NCBI GenBank assembly: GCA_964534175.1
Contig: CAZHNS010000001.1
Span: forward strand, 62,001-126,000
Source: JAFGHJ01 sp964534175
Lineage (GTDB): Bacteria; Hydrothermota; UBA3072
Reading direction: 5' to 3'
Length of the DNA: 64,000 bases
Below the pieces are notes generated by a model that ran no database searches, was not told the origin of the DNA, and was given only the letters and a program-made list of their open reading frames with translations. Below, in pieces: positions 54,290 to 63,703 of this stretch. The position numbers were made by a program, and so were the translations under genes. The first letter of the stretch is position 1, and each line of letters starts with the position of its first letter.

Positions 54290-57111
54290 TGGGATTATGT
54301 TTTAATTTGATATTATTATTATTTTCCATATCATCAGAAATATTAATCATTGAATCACCGGATACATCGGAAATAAATCTCGGTTATTCCTTCATTATTA
54401 AAAACTCTGACAGCTTGTGGTGCGGAGAAGAACTCCTTTTGCGTGATTCTTCATATGTAATGGATTATCAAAGAGGCCTTTTAAAAATTAAGAAGGATTG
54501 TTCTCTGCCACTAAAAATTAAATTTTCGCATCTGGATTTTTTATTGAGCGAAAGCTACTCAAAGTGGTCTCCGGACTCTTCCGGGTCTTTACCTGCGGAG
54601 ATTATAGAAGATTTTAAGGGGGAGGATAGAGATAAGCTTGTTATAAATGGTAATAAAGGTTTATTTGTTGATATAAGAGCGAACGGCTCAGATATAAGCC
54701 AGAGTTTATGGATGAAAATAGGGGGGAGTGCCGGGCAGTTTGATGTTTCAGGAGTTCTCTCCGATGAAAATATTCCTCAAGGTAATGTGGTGTCGCAAAA
54801 TTTGAGGGAAATAGATGAAATTTTTGTAGAAGCTGTTTCAGACGATATATCTTTTAGAATGGGAGATATTGTTACAGTTGAGGAAGAAGTAGACAAAAAA
54901 TTGCTTGGACTTTCTTTCAATTGGAAAGACCTGTCCGGAGTAGTAGGAATTTCTAGGGCTAAGTATGGTAAAATTACGTTTAAAACAGTTGAAAACAAGC
55001 AAGGTCCTTATAAAATTAGTGTGGAAGAAGGAATAAGTGGTATAACAATAGTAAGGGGGTCAGAACAAGTTTGGCTCAATGGTGAATTGTTGAGCAGAGG
55101 GACAGAAAAAGATTATGTAATTAATTATCTGGAAAACTCCCTGACTTTTAATCCTTCTGTTTTTCTCGATAACGAATCAGTGGTTCTTGTTCTTTTTCAA
55201 TATAGCGTTTACGGAGAAAGCAATATTTTCTATGAAACCGCCTATAAGACCGACGATTACTCTTTTTCTTTTACTCGAGAGGAGGATTTCTCGGAAGAGA
55301 ATTTAATTGAATCCTATCCAGATTCTGGTTTTGGGTACCGATATTCCGCTGTGGATGTTGGAGAAGGGAATGGTGATTACGAGTTTCAAGATTCTATTTT
55401 TGTTTATGCCGGTTATGAAAATGGTTCTTATGAAGTTTATTTCCAGTGGGTAGGGGAAGGCAACGGAGAATATGAATATGTGGATTCATTGCACTACTTT
55501 CTGTGGACAGGCGATGGTCCTTATTCTGCCCGGAGAAAAGTCCCTTTGGGAGAAGAAGACAATTTGTTTTCGATTGGTTTAGACAAAGCCCTAAAAAATT
55601 TCGATGTATCCGGAAAATTAAAAGCGAGGCGAATAAGAACTCCTGTTGGAGGTGATAAAAAAGATGGCTTAAATGGGAGTATTAAGTCCCAATTTGATCC
55701 ATACGATTTTTTAAGTTTGTCATTTAGCTATTCCCGGAAGAGCTCGGATTTTGTTGTTAGGGAGTGGGAGGGGGATAAAGATTTATTGAAAAGCTGGGAA
55801 ATTGTAAATTTTCCTTCTGATTTTTTAGAAAGTGGAGTAAAATTTTTACCGAATTCAAGAATTGAGTGTTCTTATACTTACGGAAAAGCTGATACTCTTC
55901 TTAAGGATAAAATAAATTTTAAAATTTCTCCTTTGTTTTTTTATTGGGAGAATATCAGAGAAAAAAGATTGGATTTAAAAGGAGGATTACGGTTTTCAAA
56001 CTATGAGGTATCTTATAGGGATTTAGAGAGAGGCGAAGATTACAGAAAGGAATTTTTCGCAGGCAGTTCGTATTTAGATCTTTTATATGGGTTAGAAGGT
56101 GGTAGTCTTGGTGATACTGCTAAAGTGTATATGGGAAAAACAAGGCTAAAATATAAGAATCTATCCTTTGTTGCATCGTACATTTACAGAAAAGATTTGA
56201 TCTCAGGGCAGTCTAAAAAGATTTCTAACGGATGTTTTAATATGGATTTAGACATAAATTCTTTTTATTTAAGAAGTAAATTTGATGTTTCCGAGAAAAG
56301 AGCAAATATTTGGGAAAGATACTATCAGGAAGTAAGCCCCGGTGAAGGTAATTATTCGTTTGATTCGACTTCTAATGTTTATTATAAAAATCCGTATGGG
56401 AATTATATAGAGAGAATTGTATACACAGGTGAAGAACGATATTCCAGAGAATATTCGGCAAATATTTCGGTCCGGTCGGAGGGGATGATTTTAATGAATG
56501 GATCTGTTAATTCTATTTATAGCCCTGCATTAATGTCTAAAAACGATGGTTTGTTGAGCCTTAAATTCCCGAAAAAGAGTAAAAATAGGGTCTTTTGCAA
56601 AACTAATTTTAAATACATTAGCGGAGAAGCTTTTTGGGGAATAATAGACCGTAATTACGCAAAGGTTAATATTGGATGGGAGAATAGTGCTAAAGGATAT
56701 AAGGAACTCGGACTTACACGCGAATGGAGCACAGAAGATGATAGATTTGGTGGTTTCTTTAGTTTTTGGAATGAAAGCGGTTTCGAAATAAAACTTGAAG
56801 AAATCTTGACAACTGGAGAGGATACACTTGTCTCTTCAGTTTTAGGTCTGGGGTACAGACTCTCAGGAGGTCGAAAAAGCGGTTTACTGCACTTAACCTT
56901 TGGCTACAATTATTATCCTGATGGTAGTGTTAATTCTTACAGAATGAACGATCTTTATCCTCTTGGGTTTTTTTATGATTTTACAGCCTCTGTAACCTTA
57001 GATCTAACTGAAATGGTTCACCTTGTAACAAATGCAAACATTCATAAACTCAGCGAAGGAGAAATTTATTATACCGGAAGAATAGGCGTCATGGCCGATT
57101 TTTCTCCTTAA
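54289..57111 (+). CDS. Large surface or outer membrane protein, unknown
   Basis: 940 residues. Hydrophobic N-terminus (LCFNLILLLFSISSEILII). Residues about 210-290 contain GPYKISVEEGISGITIVRGS, VWLNGELLSRGTEKDYVINY and LENSLTF, a pattern also seen in the SprA/Sov translocon and related envelope proteins. Near 356-425 are short repeats (VGEGNGDYEFQDS; VGEGNGEYEYVDS; TGDGPYS). The second half looks like long beta-strands. It overlaps uvrC by one base but is unrelated in function. It is much shorter than SprA. Confidence 0.6.
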   Translation: MGLCFNLILLLFSISSEILIIESPDTSEINLGYSFIIKNSDSLWCGEELLLRDSSYVMDYQRGLLKIKKDCSLPLKIKFSHLDFLLSESYSKWSPDSSGSLPAEIIEDFKGEDRDKLVINGNKGLFVDIRANGSDISQSLWMKIGGSAGQFDVSGVLSDENIPQGNVVSQNLREIDEIFVEAVSDDISFRMGDIVTVEEEVDKKLLGLSFNWKDLSGVVGISRAKYGKITFKTVENKQGPYKISVEEGISGITIVRGSEQVWLNGELLSRGTEKDYVINYLENSLTFNPSVFLDNESVVLVLFQYSVYGESNIFYETAYKTDDYSFSFTREEDFSEENLIESYPDSGFGYRYSAVDVGEGNGDYEFQDSIFVYAGYENGSYEVYFQWVGEGNGEYEYVDSLHYFLWTGDGPYSARRKVPLGEEDNLFSIGLDKALKNFDVSGKLKARRIRTPVGGDKKDGLNGSIKSQFDPYDFLSLSFSYSRKSSDFVVREWEGDKDLLKSWEIVNFPSDFLESGVKFLPNSRIECSYTYGKADTLLKDKINFKISPLFFYWENIREKRLDLKGGLRFSNYEVSYRDLERGEDYRKEFFAGSSYLDLLYGLEGGSLGDTAKVYMGKTRLKYKNLSFVASYIYRKDLISGQSKKISNGCFNMDLDINSFYLRSKFDVSEKRANIWERYYQEVSPGEGNYSFDSTSNVYYKNPYGNYIERIVYTGEERYSREYSANISVRSEGMILMNGSVNSIYSPALMSKNDGLLSLKFPKKSKNRVFCKTNFKYISGEAFWGIIDRNYAKVNIGWENSAKGYKELGLTREWSTEDDRFGGFFSFWNESGFEIKLEEILTTGEDTLVSSVLGLGYRLSGGRKSGLLHLTFGYNYYPDGSVNSYRMNDLYPLGFFYDFTASVTLDLTEMVHLVTNANIHKLSEGEIYYTGRIGVMADFSP

Positions 57112-57119
57112 AACATCCC

Positions 57120-57147
57120 TTGACTTATAAGTTGAGTTTCGTAAAAT
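57120..57147 (+). promoter_or_regulatory. Promoter of GlmU-like gene, predicted leaderless
   Basis: TTGACT (57120-57125), 16-nt spacer, TAAAAT (57142-57147), six bases, ATG 57154. No ribosome binding site fits. Confidence 0.6.
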
Positions 57148-57153
57148 GTAACT

Positions 57154-58311
57154 ATGAAGATTATCTTATTTGAGGACGAAAAAGTTAGCAATTTCTATCC
57201 TATTTCCAGGTTGCGTACAATCACTGAGATTAGAACCGGTAGATGGACACAAAAGGAAAAAGCATACTTACAATTTAAATCCGAAATTTTAACGTATTCT
57301 ACGAGAGAGCTTTATGGCGATGAATTTAAAGTAGAAAATGATATGCTTTTCTTGAATGCGAGGTTAAAAGATTTTAGTTCCTTTTCGGATTTAGGTGTAA
57401 ATACCTGTGTTATCAATAAGGATGGCGATATTCTAGGTTACAGAGGCAATAAGATTATTGAGGGTAAAAATTTCGATGGATTTAATGTAGTTGCAAAGGA
57501 GCTCCCGGTATATAATTTTATATGGGATGTTATTGCAGATATAACGGAAACTCTGAACTCTGATTTAAGCGGTGATTCGTCATTGGGTCAAATTCTGAGC
57601 CCGGTTTCAGATACTGTCCATATAGAGAATAAAAATAATGTTTATGTTGGCGAAGGAGTAAAATTGGAAGCGGGCGTTGTTTTGGAGGCAGAAGATGCGC
57701 CTATCTGGATTGACGATGGTGCGGTTATAGAGAGTCATTCTTGTATTATAGGTCCTGCTTATCTAGGTAAGAAATCAAAAATAAAACCGTTCAGCCTTTT
57801 GGATATTGTAGCTATTGGTGATGTTGTAAAAATTTCGGGTGAAATTGAAGAAACTATTTTTCAGGGGTATTCAAATAAGCAGCATTTAGGCTTTCTTGGG
57901 CATGCTTTCGTCGGGGAATGGGTAAATTTGGGTGCCGGAACAACTAACTCTGATTTAAAAAACAATTACAGTAAGGTAAACGTAATTTTAGAGGGAAAAC
58001 GATACGAAACCGGTATGCAGTTTCTTGGTACTATAATCGGAGATCACTCAAAGACTGCTATTAACACTACTTTTAATACCGGAACCATTATTGAGCCTTT
58101 TTGTAATATATTTGGAAGGAGTTACCCTCCCAGATATGTACCTCCTTTTAGCTGGTGGGGAGATAGTATTGAAGAGTATAAACTTGAAAAAGCTATTGAA
58201 ACAGCAGCTAAAGTTATGAAAAGAAGAGACATAGATTTGAGTGAAAATTACAGAAAAAAAATTGAGCAACTTTTTGCAGAATCTAAACGAATAAAAGAAA
58301 AGATAAATTAA
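57154..58311 (+). CDS. GlmU-like sugar nucleotidyltransferase family protein
   Basis: 385 residues. The N-terminal domain begins ILFEDEKVSNFYPISRLRTI and lacks the GxGTRM nucleotide loop of true GlmU; this resembles the Bacteroidota-type alternative GlmU family. The C-terminal half is a left-handed beta-helix of hexapeptide repeats (IWIDDGAVIESHSCIIG, VNLGAGTTNSDLKNN, TGMQFLGTIIGDHSK). A role in sugar-nucleotide supply for LPS or peptidoglycan is likely. It has its own predicted leaderless promoter. Confidence 0.82.
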   Translation: MKIILFEDEKVSNFYPISRLRTITEIRTGRWTQKEKAYLQFKSEILTYSTRELYGDEFKVENDMLFLNARLKDFSSFSDLGVNTCVINKDGDILGYRGNKIIEGKNFDGFNVVAKELPVYNFIWDVIADITETLNSDLSGDSSLGQILSPVSDTVHIENKNNVYVGEGVKLEAGVVLEAEDAPIWIDDGAVIESHSCIIGPAYLGKKSKIKPFSLLDIVAIGDVVKISGEIEETIFQGYSNKQHLGFLGHAFVGEWVNLGAGTTNSDLKNNYSKVNVILEGKRYETGMQFLGTIIGDHSKTAINTTFNTGTIIEPFCNIFGRSYPPRYVPPFSWWGDSIEEYKLEKAIETAAKVMKRRDIDLSENYRKKIEQLFAESKRIKEKIN

Positions 58312-58337
58312 TATTAGGTTTTTCCCTAATTTTACTA

Positions 58338-58365
58338 TTGACATATGAATGCTTTTTCGTATAAT
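58338..58365 (+). promoter_or_regulatory. Promoter of histidine-phosphotransfer-like gene
   Basis: Consensus TTGACA (58338-58343), 16-nt spacer, consensus TATAAT (58360-58365). It overlaps an ATG at 58349, which therefore cannot be the real start of the downstream frame. Confidence 0.8.
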
Positions 58366-58390
58366 AGCTATTAACAGGAAACAAGGGGAG

Positions 58391-58930
58391 ATGGAAAAAT
58401 TTCATAAAATCGTTACAGTGGAGTTACTTTCGACAATTGATCATAAGTTAAGAGGTGTTCAGCAATTTATTGTTGCGTTACGTGGACTAATCGAAGATGA
58501 TGTTCTTAATGATTTGGATGAGGAAGTTCGTGAATTGCAGACGCTTTATGAGCCGTATTTAAAACTCAGAGATCTGAGTTTGGAAGAGACTGATTTGGGA
58601 AAATTTATAGGGGATAATTATAATGTAGAAACTGATGTTTCTTGTGTTGTTAAACTAGACCAAGAAAAACTCAGATTTGTTTTTGATTTTTTAATTGAGT
58701 TGTCTGAAGGAAATTACAAATTAGATATTAAGCCTTCCGAGAAGGGCTATGTTGTAACTTTTGTTTCTCCCTCTTTAGCCAAATTGTCAATCGATGATTT
58801 TAAAGAACTTTCTGATGAAATTGAACGGCTTCCGCTATTCGCTGTAAAAAAAATACTTGGTAGAATGGGTGCTGAGTTTTCTATTGAGAGAGAGGAAATC
58901 TCTATTGAGTTTTTATATGATAGCGAATAA
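58391..58930 (+). CDS. ChpT-like histidine phosphotransfer candidate
   Basis: 179 residues from ATG 58391, preceded by AAGGGGAG that abuts the ATG (unusually close). The N-terminus VELLSTIDHKLRGVQQF, with His18, looks like a kinase dimerisation/phosphoacceptor helix. The second half (LDQEKLRFVFDFLIELSEG) resembles a kinase ATP-binding domain but has lost the G boxes. This layout is that of ChpT and Spo0B phosphotransferases. No response regulator or kinase lies nearby. Assignment is inference. Confidence 0.5.
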   Translation: MEKFHKIVTVELLSTIDHKLRGVQQFIVALRGLIEDDVLNDLDEEVRELQTLYEPYLKLRDLSLEETDLGKFIGDNYNVETDVSCVVKLDQEKLRFVFDFLIELSEGNYKLDIKPSEKGYVVTFVSPSLAKLSIDDFKELSDEIERLPLFAVKKILGRMGAEFSIEREEISIEFLYDSE

Positions 58931-58988
58931 CAAACTTTAATCTTGTATGTTTTCTGGAATTTAAATTTGTTTTCTATATTTCGTTTTT

Positions 58989-61523
58989 TTATCGTTTTTT
59001 AGCTTCTTTTATTAAATCATATAGCAAATTATGCGCTTCTTTGGGTGTCATATTATCGGGATTTAAATTTTTGATTTTATTTAATAAGTTATTTTCTGCC
59101 TGGAATAGTGAGTTTTGTCTTGTTTTAGGAGGATGTCTTCTGGTAACTCTATCATCATCTCTCAAGTCGGATAGTAAATCCTTTGCTCGTGTAATTACAT
59201 TACCTGGCAAGCCTGCAAGTCTTGCGACTTCAATTCCATAACTGCGATCTGAAGATCCTCTTTTTACGTTTCTTAAAAATATAACTTCGTCTTCTGTTTC
59301 CTTTACAGAAACGTTATAATTTACGACTGTTTTATAATATTCTTCTAGTTCTGTTAGTTCATGATAATGAGTTGCAAAGAGAACCATTGGTTTTTCTGGT
59401 ATTGAATTAAGATACTCAATTACCGACCAGGCAATAGAAAGTCCGTCATAGGTACTGGTTCCTCTTCCGACCTCGTCTAAGAGGACGAGACTTTTACTGG
59501 TGACGTTGTTCAATATATTTGCGGTTTCGTTCATTTCTGCAAGAAAGGTCGAAACGCCTCGAGCCAGATCGTCAGATGCTCCGATACGAGTGAAAATGCT
59601 ATCAATTATTCCTATCTCCGCATTTTTTGCGGGTACAAAGGAACCCATTTGTGCCATTATAGTTATTAAAGCTATTTGGCGTAAATAGGTTGATTTGCCA
59701 GCCATATTAGGTCCCGTTAAAATTATTATACTTTCTTTTTCGTTTAAATCGATATTATTGGGAATAAACTCGCCTTCATTTAAGATTCTTTCTACAACCG
59801 GGTGTCGTCCTTCTGAAATTTTAATACCCTTATTGTCTGATATTTTAGGGCGGGAGTAGTCATGGGTTAAGCTAAGTTCAGTAAAGCCTGCTATTATATC
59901 AATTACGGATACACCAGAGGCTGTTTCTTCGAATTCAATTAAATGGTTCTGCAATTTTCTTATTAAATCCTCGAAAAGTTCCCTTTCGATTTCACTTTGT
60001 CTTTCCTCTGCCCTTAATATTTTTGATTCGAAATCTTTCAATTCCTCGGTTATGAATCGTTCAGAATTAGTAAGAGTTTGTTTTTTTATGTAATTGTCCG
60101 GAACTCCTTTGAGCTTTGCTTTAGTGATTTCTATATAGTATCCAAAAACAGAGTTATAGCCGACTTTGAGTTTATCGATACCTGTCTCTTTTCTCTGTTT
60201 CTTTTCGTATTTGAGAACCCAATTTTTACCTTCTGAAGCAATTTCACTTATTTCATCCAGTTTAGCACTGTACCCTTTTTTGAAAATTCCAGAATCGCTT
60301 ATTCTTGCGGGAGGATCTTCAATGATTGAATTGTCTATCAAATTTATTATTTTTCTTAAATCTTTTATACGGTCTGCTTGTTTTTTGAAAACCGGTGAAT
60401 TAAGAGAAGATATAATTTTCTTTAGTTCGTTTGCAAGGGTAAGTGAGATTTTTAAAGAAATTAAATCTCTTGGTGTTGCTCTCGACGTAGATATTCGGCC
60501 GTTAATACGCTGGATATCATAAATTTCTTTGAGTTTATCTCGGATTTCTCTTAAAATATTTCTTTTAAAGATTAATTCCTCTATACTGTCAAATCTTTCT
60601 TCTATTTCGAGTTTGTTGGTAGAGGGAAATAATAACCATTTTTTAAGGAGACGACTCCCCATAGAAGTTAGCGTTTTATTTATAGTATCTAGAAGAGCTC
60701 CTTTTTGGCTTCCATTTATTTTTGTGATTAATTCAAGATTTTTTATAGTTGCACCATCTAAGGACATGCCGTCTTTGGGATTAAAATGAGAAATCTTTTT
60801 TATGTGCTTTAGTGTTGTTTTTTGATTCTCGGTTATGTAAGAAAGCAAAGCTCCAGCTGAACAGACAGCCGGAGATTTTTCGCTAATTCCAAAGGCATCT
60901 ATCTTTAAAATACCGAAATGATCTTTGATAAGTTCTAAAGCGAAATCTTTTTCAAATCTATAAGATTCGATTCTCGTTACAGGAATCGAGTCCGGTAATT
61001 CTATCTGAAGTCCTTCTGGGATTATTAATTCTTTGGGAGACAGACGACTTAATTCGTCAGTTAAATTTTTTATTTCACCGGATTGAAATTCTCCAGTGGA
61101 GATGTCGGAGAAAGCAAAACCATAGATATTTTCGTCCTTTATAACTGCTGCAAGGTAATTATTATCCGTTTCTTTTAATAAAGAAGGTCTCATCACAGTT
61201 CCAGATGTTATAACTTCTACGACCTCTCTTTCTACAAGACCCTTGGATGCTTTTGAATCTTCGATTTGTTCGCAAATCGCTACTTTTTTCCCGGAACGTA
61301 CAAGCTTTTCGATATAAGAATCGGCTGCTTTAATGGGTATACCAGCAAGTGGAATTCTAACACCTTTACCCATAGGTTTGGAAGTTAAAGTAATATCAAG
61401 AATCTCGGAGGCGGTTTTCGCATCTTCATAAAAAGTTTCATAAAAATCGCCTATATGAAATAGTAGAACTGAATCTTTATGTTTGTTTTTTATTTTAAGA
61501 TACTGTTTAAGGATTGGAGTCAA
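58989..61523 (-). CDS. mutS: DNA mismatch repair protein MutS
   Basis: 844 residues. It finds mispaired bases. The mismatch-binding Phe-x-Glu is in HIGDFYETFYEDA near the N-terminus; the ATPase has Walker A TGPNMAGKSTYLRQ, then LVLLDEVGRGTSTYDGLSIA (Walker B). The start is TTG at 61523: in this frame a TAA lies two codons upstream, so no longer protein is possible. It overlaps the SPOR gene by 17 bases, so it is probably read by coupling. Confidence 0.96.
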   Translation of the reverse strand: MTPILKQYLKIKNKHKDSVLLFHIGDFYETFYEDAKTASEILDITLTSKPMGKGVRIPLAGIPIKAADSYIEKLVRSGKKVAICEQIEDSKASKGLVEREVVEVITSGTVMRPSLLKETDNNYLAAVIKDENIYGFAFSDISTGEFQSGEIKNLTDELSRLSPKELIIPEGLQIELPDSIPVTRIESYRFEKDFALELIKDHFGILKIDAFGISEKSPAVCSAGALLSYITENQKTTLKHIKKISHFNPKDGMSLDGATIKNLELITKINGSQKGALLDTINKTLTSMGSRLLKKWLLFPSTNKLEIEERFDSIEELIFKRNILREIRDKLKEIYDIQRINGRISTSRATPRDLISLKISLTLANELKKIISSLNSPVFKKQADRIKDLRKIINLIDNSIIEDPPARISDSGIFKKGYSAKLDEISEIASEGKNWVLKYEKKQRKETGIDKLKVGYNSVFGYYIEITKAKLKGVPDNYIKKQTLTNSERFITEELKDFESKILRAEERQSEIERELFEDLIRKLQNHLIEFEETASGVSVIDIIAGFTELSLTHDYSRPKISDNKGIKISEGRHPVVERILNEGEFIPNNIDLNEKESIIILTGPNMAGKSTYLRQIALITIMAQMGSFVPAKNAEIGIIDSIFTRIGASDDLARGVSTFLAEMNETANILNNVTSKSLVLLDEVGRGTSTYDGLSIAWSVIEYLNSIPEKPMVLFATHYHELTELEEYYKTVVNYNVSVKETEDEVIFLRNVKRGSSDRSYGIEVARLAGLPGNVITRAKDLLSDLRDDDRVTRRHPPKTRQNSLFQAENNLLNKIKNLNPDNMTPKEAHNLLYDLIKEAKKR

Positions 61524-62199
61524 AAGTTACGAAACCGTGAAAACCCTTATTTTTTATTTCCTTTAAGTAATTTTCCGCGTCGACTCTTTTATCGAATTTT
61601 CCGGAAAAAATTTTTGTGTATCTATCTGCTTTTTTTAAAAAATATTCGACATTATTTTCTTTGAGCTTTCCCAAAAAATATTCCAGCCATTTTTCGTCTT
61701 CGTATGCTCCAAGTTGAACTGAATAGTAGCCCTCTTCTTTTTTCTCTTCAACTTGCCTGACTGTTTCTTTTGTATCAACATTCTTTTCTTCTTTTTTTGT
61801 GTCTATATTTTTTCTTTCTGATGCAGGTTTTTGTTCGCTAACTTGAGGGAATAAATTTTTGTTTTTCCTTATTATTTCTTTTGCTTTGGCTGAATCTCCA
61901 ACGTTTTCGTAACAAAATTTTAACCAGTAACATGTTTTTGAGTAAAGTTCAGATTTTGTGCCTCTTTTGTATATTAGTTCAAAATGGTCAATCGTTTTAT
62001 TAAAATCTCCCAAAAGGTAATAAAGCATTCCTATTCTGAAAAGAGAGGAATCTGCATAAGGCGTTTTTGGAGCCTCTTTTACTACTTGTCTGTAGTACTC
62101 AACTGCTTCGAGAGGATTTTTCATTTTTAGAGCTTTATGATATTTTTCTTTAATCGGAGATTCAACATTTATGATTATAAATAAAATAGATAATATCAT
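61507..62199 (-). CDS. SPOR domain protein with TPR-like part
   Basis: 230 residues. Hydrophobic start (ILSILFIIINVES), TPR-like helices (about 15-110), a charged linker with repeated Lys and Glu (about 118-150), then a SPOR domain (YYSVQLGAYEDEKWLEYFLG to HGFVTFDSNP). SPOR domains bind denuded peptidoglycan and place proteins at septa. It lies between lapB and mutS with a 17-base overlap to mutS. Confidence 0.8.
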   Translation of the reverse strand: MILSILFIIINVESPIKEKYHKALKMKNPLEAVEYYRQVVKEAPKTPYADSSLFRIGMLYYLLGDFNKTIDHFELIYKRGTKSELYSKTCYWLKFCYENVGDSAKAKEIIRKNKNLFPQVSEQKPASERKNIDTKKEEKNVDTKETVRQVEEKKEEGYYSVQLGAYEDEKWLEYFLGKLKENNVEYFLKKADRYTKIFSGKFDKRVDAENYLKEIKNKGFHGFVTFDSNP

Positions 62200-62210
62200 A
62201 AGCTAAATAT

Positions 62211-63329
62211 TTAATATCTTATATGATTGATAGTTCCAAAAGAACCGCAACTGTTACACTTCCAACTGAATTCTTCCGTTTCATTATTACACTTGGAACA
62301 CCTAAATAATTTCTTTTTATCCATCATTGTTTTTATTTTTCCTAAGTATCCGGAAACCATTTTGCCGTCTATTTCATTAGAGATAATAGCTATCGATAGA
62401 AGAATATCGTAATCGTTCAAATCAAAGTTTTTTAAAGATTCTTCGAAAATTTCCTTTGCCTTTTCTATTTGCCCTCTTTTTTTAAGTATTGAAATATAGG
62501 AAGCGAGTATATATATATTATCAGGATTTTCTTCAAGTATGCTTTTTAAATATGGTTCAAGAACCCCGAATTGTCCCTCTTCAAACATATATTCTTCCAG
62601 CAAAGGAAGATATAAAAAAGCTTTTTCCGGACCGATAGATATACTTTTCTTTATATATTCAAGCCCTCCACTCTCGTCTCCTTCTGAAATCAGAAGTTTT
62701 CCGTGTAAATAATACGCGTATGATACATCTCCTTTTTCTCCGACCGAAATAAATTTATTTGCTTTTTTAGTATTCTTTTTCGAAACTTCTGAGGCGAGAT
62801 AAGTCGCATAATGAGCGAGCTTTTTTGTGTCAAATGTTTTTTTGGCAACATTGAATGCTTTATCCCATTTTTTTAACTTTTCATAAACATCCATCAATTT
62901 ATCTGATAGTATTGTATTTTTGGAATTCTTGTGGTAAAGGGTTTCGAGTATAGGGAGGGCTTTTGCCCAGTCTTCATTCTTTAAGTAATCTTCCGCCAGT
63001 GATTCTTTTAGCCTGGTTTTTTGCTCATTATCAAGTAAAGGATTTACAAGAAGATTCTTGTGAATTTTTATTGCTTTTGAAATTTCTCCCTTTTCTCGGA
63101 GCAAGTTTCCGGTATAGAGATAGCTTTCTGTATCGGAAGGGTCTTTTTCCAGTACCTCTCGAAATAATTTTATAGCTTTGTCTTTTTTCCCTTCAATCAT
63201 CGCTTCGAGCCCTTTTAGATAGGAAGCATGCTGTTTGTGACATTTAATTTTTTCCGACATCCTGGAAAAAACCGATAATCCTATCCAGATAAGTGCAAAG
63301 AAAAGAACAAGATATACTAACAGATTCAT
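62211..63329 (-). CDS. lapB: LapB-like TPR protein with rubredoxin-type zinc end
   Basis: 372 residues. N-terminal membrane helix (VYLVLFFALIWIGLSVF), TPR array (about 35-330) and a C-terminal rubredoxin-like knuckle (FRCSKCNNETEEFSWKCNSC). This is the layout of LapB/YciM, which controls LpxC stability and LPS assembly in gamma-proteobacteria. It overlaps the LapA-like gene by 4 bases, as lapA-lapB do in E. coli. The role in this lineage is inferred. Confidence 0.83.
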   Translation of the reverse strand: MNLLVYLVLFFALIWIGLSVFSRMSEKIKCHKQHASYLKGLEAMIEGKKDKAIKLFREVLEKDPSDTESYLYTGNLLREKGEISKAIKIHKNLLVNPLLDNEQKTRLKESLAEDYLKNEDWAKALPILETLYHKNSKNTILSDKLMDVYEKLKKWDKAFNVAKKTFDTKKLAHYATYLASEVSKKNTKKANKFISVGEKGDVSYAYYLHGKLLISEGDESGGLEYIKKSISIGPEKAFLYLPLLEEYMFEEGQFGVLEPYLKSILEENPDNIYILASYISILKKRGQIEKAKEIFEESLKNFDLNDYDILLSIAIISNEIDGKMVSGYLGKIKTMMDKKKLFRCSKCNNETEEFSWKCNSCGSFGTINHIRY

Positions 63330-63703
63330 CCGATATTTTCCTCCTCTTTTTCCTCATCCTCATCCTCATCTGCCAGTAGTATTTCTTCGGACTCTTCTTC
63401 CTTTTCTTCCTCCTCCTCTTCGAAAGGTAAATTCTTTAACGCTTTTATTTGTTTTTGTAAGTTTGTATTTTCCTTTGTTATTTCTCTCATTTGCAATTTC
63501 ATTTTTATAGTGTTTACTCCCGATATAATTATTGTAAGAATAAATCCGATAAGGATAGATTCAATTACTAATAGAGTTAAAGGGATATTTTCGAATTTCC
63601 ATTTCAAAACGTAGAAATTAACAAAGGTGGTTCCGTTTTGGCTACCAATTATAATTCCAAAAATAAGCAGTATACCTAAAATTAATGATATTATTAAAGT
63701 CAT
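63326..63703 (-). CDS. lapA: LapA-domain protein
   Basis: 125 residues. Two membrane helices (LIISLILGILLIFGIIIGS and TLLVIESILIGFILTIIISG) followed by a coiled-coil (about 65-90) and a highly acidic tail of Glu and Asp (about 93-125). The pattern matches LapA/DUF1049 proteins, which partner LapB. The acidic tail is longer than usual. It overlaps both neighbours by 4 bases. Confidence 0.8.
   Translation of the reverse strand: MTLIISLILGILLIFGIIIGSQNGTTFVNFYVLKWKFENIPLTLLVIESILIGFILTIIISGVNTIKMKLQMREITKENTNLQKQIKALKNLPFEEEEEEKEEESEEILLADEDEDEEKEEENIG

Noticed and set aside
58349..58391. Start at 58349 for the histidine-phosphotransfer-like gene
   Set aside because: This ATG lies inside a TTGACA-16-TATAAT promoter and would not be transcribed.
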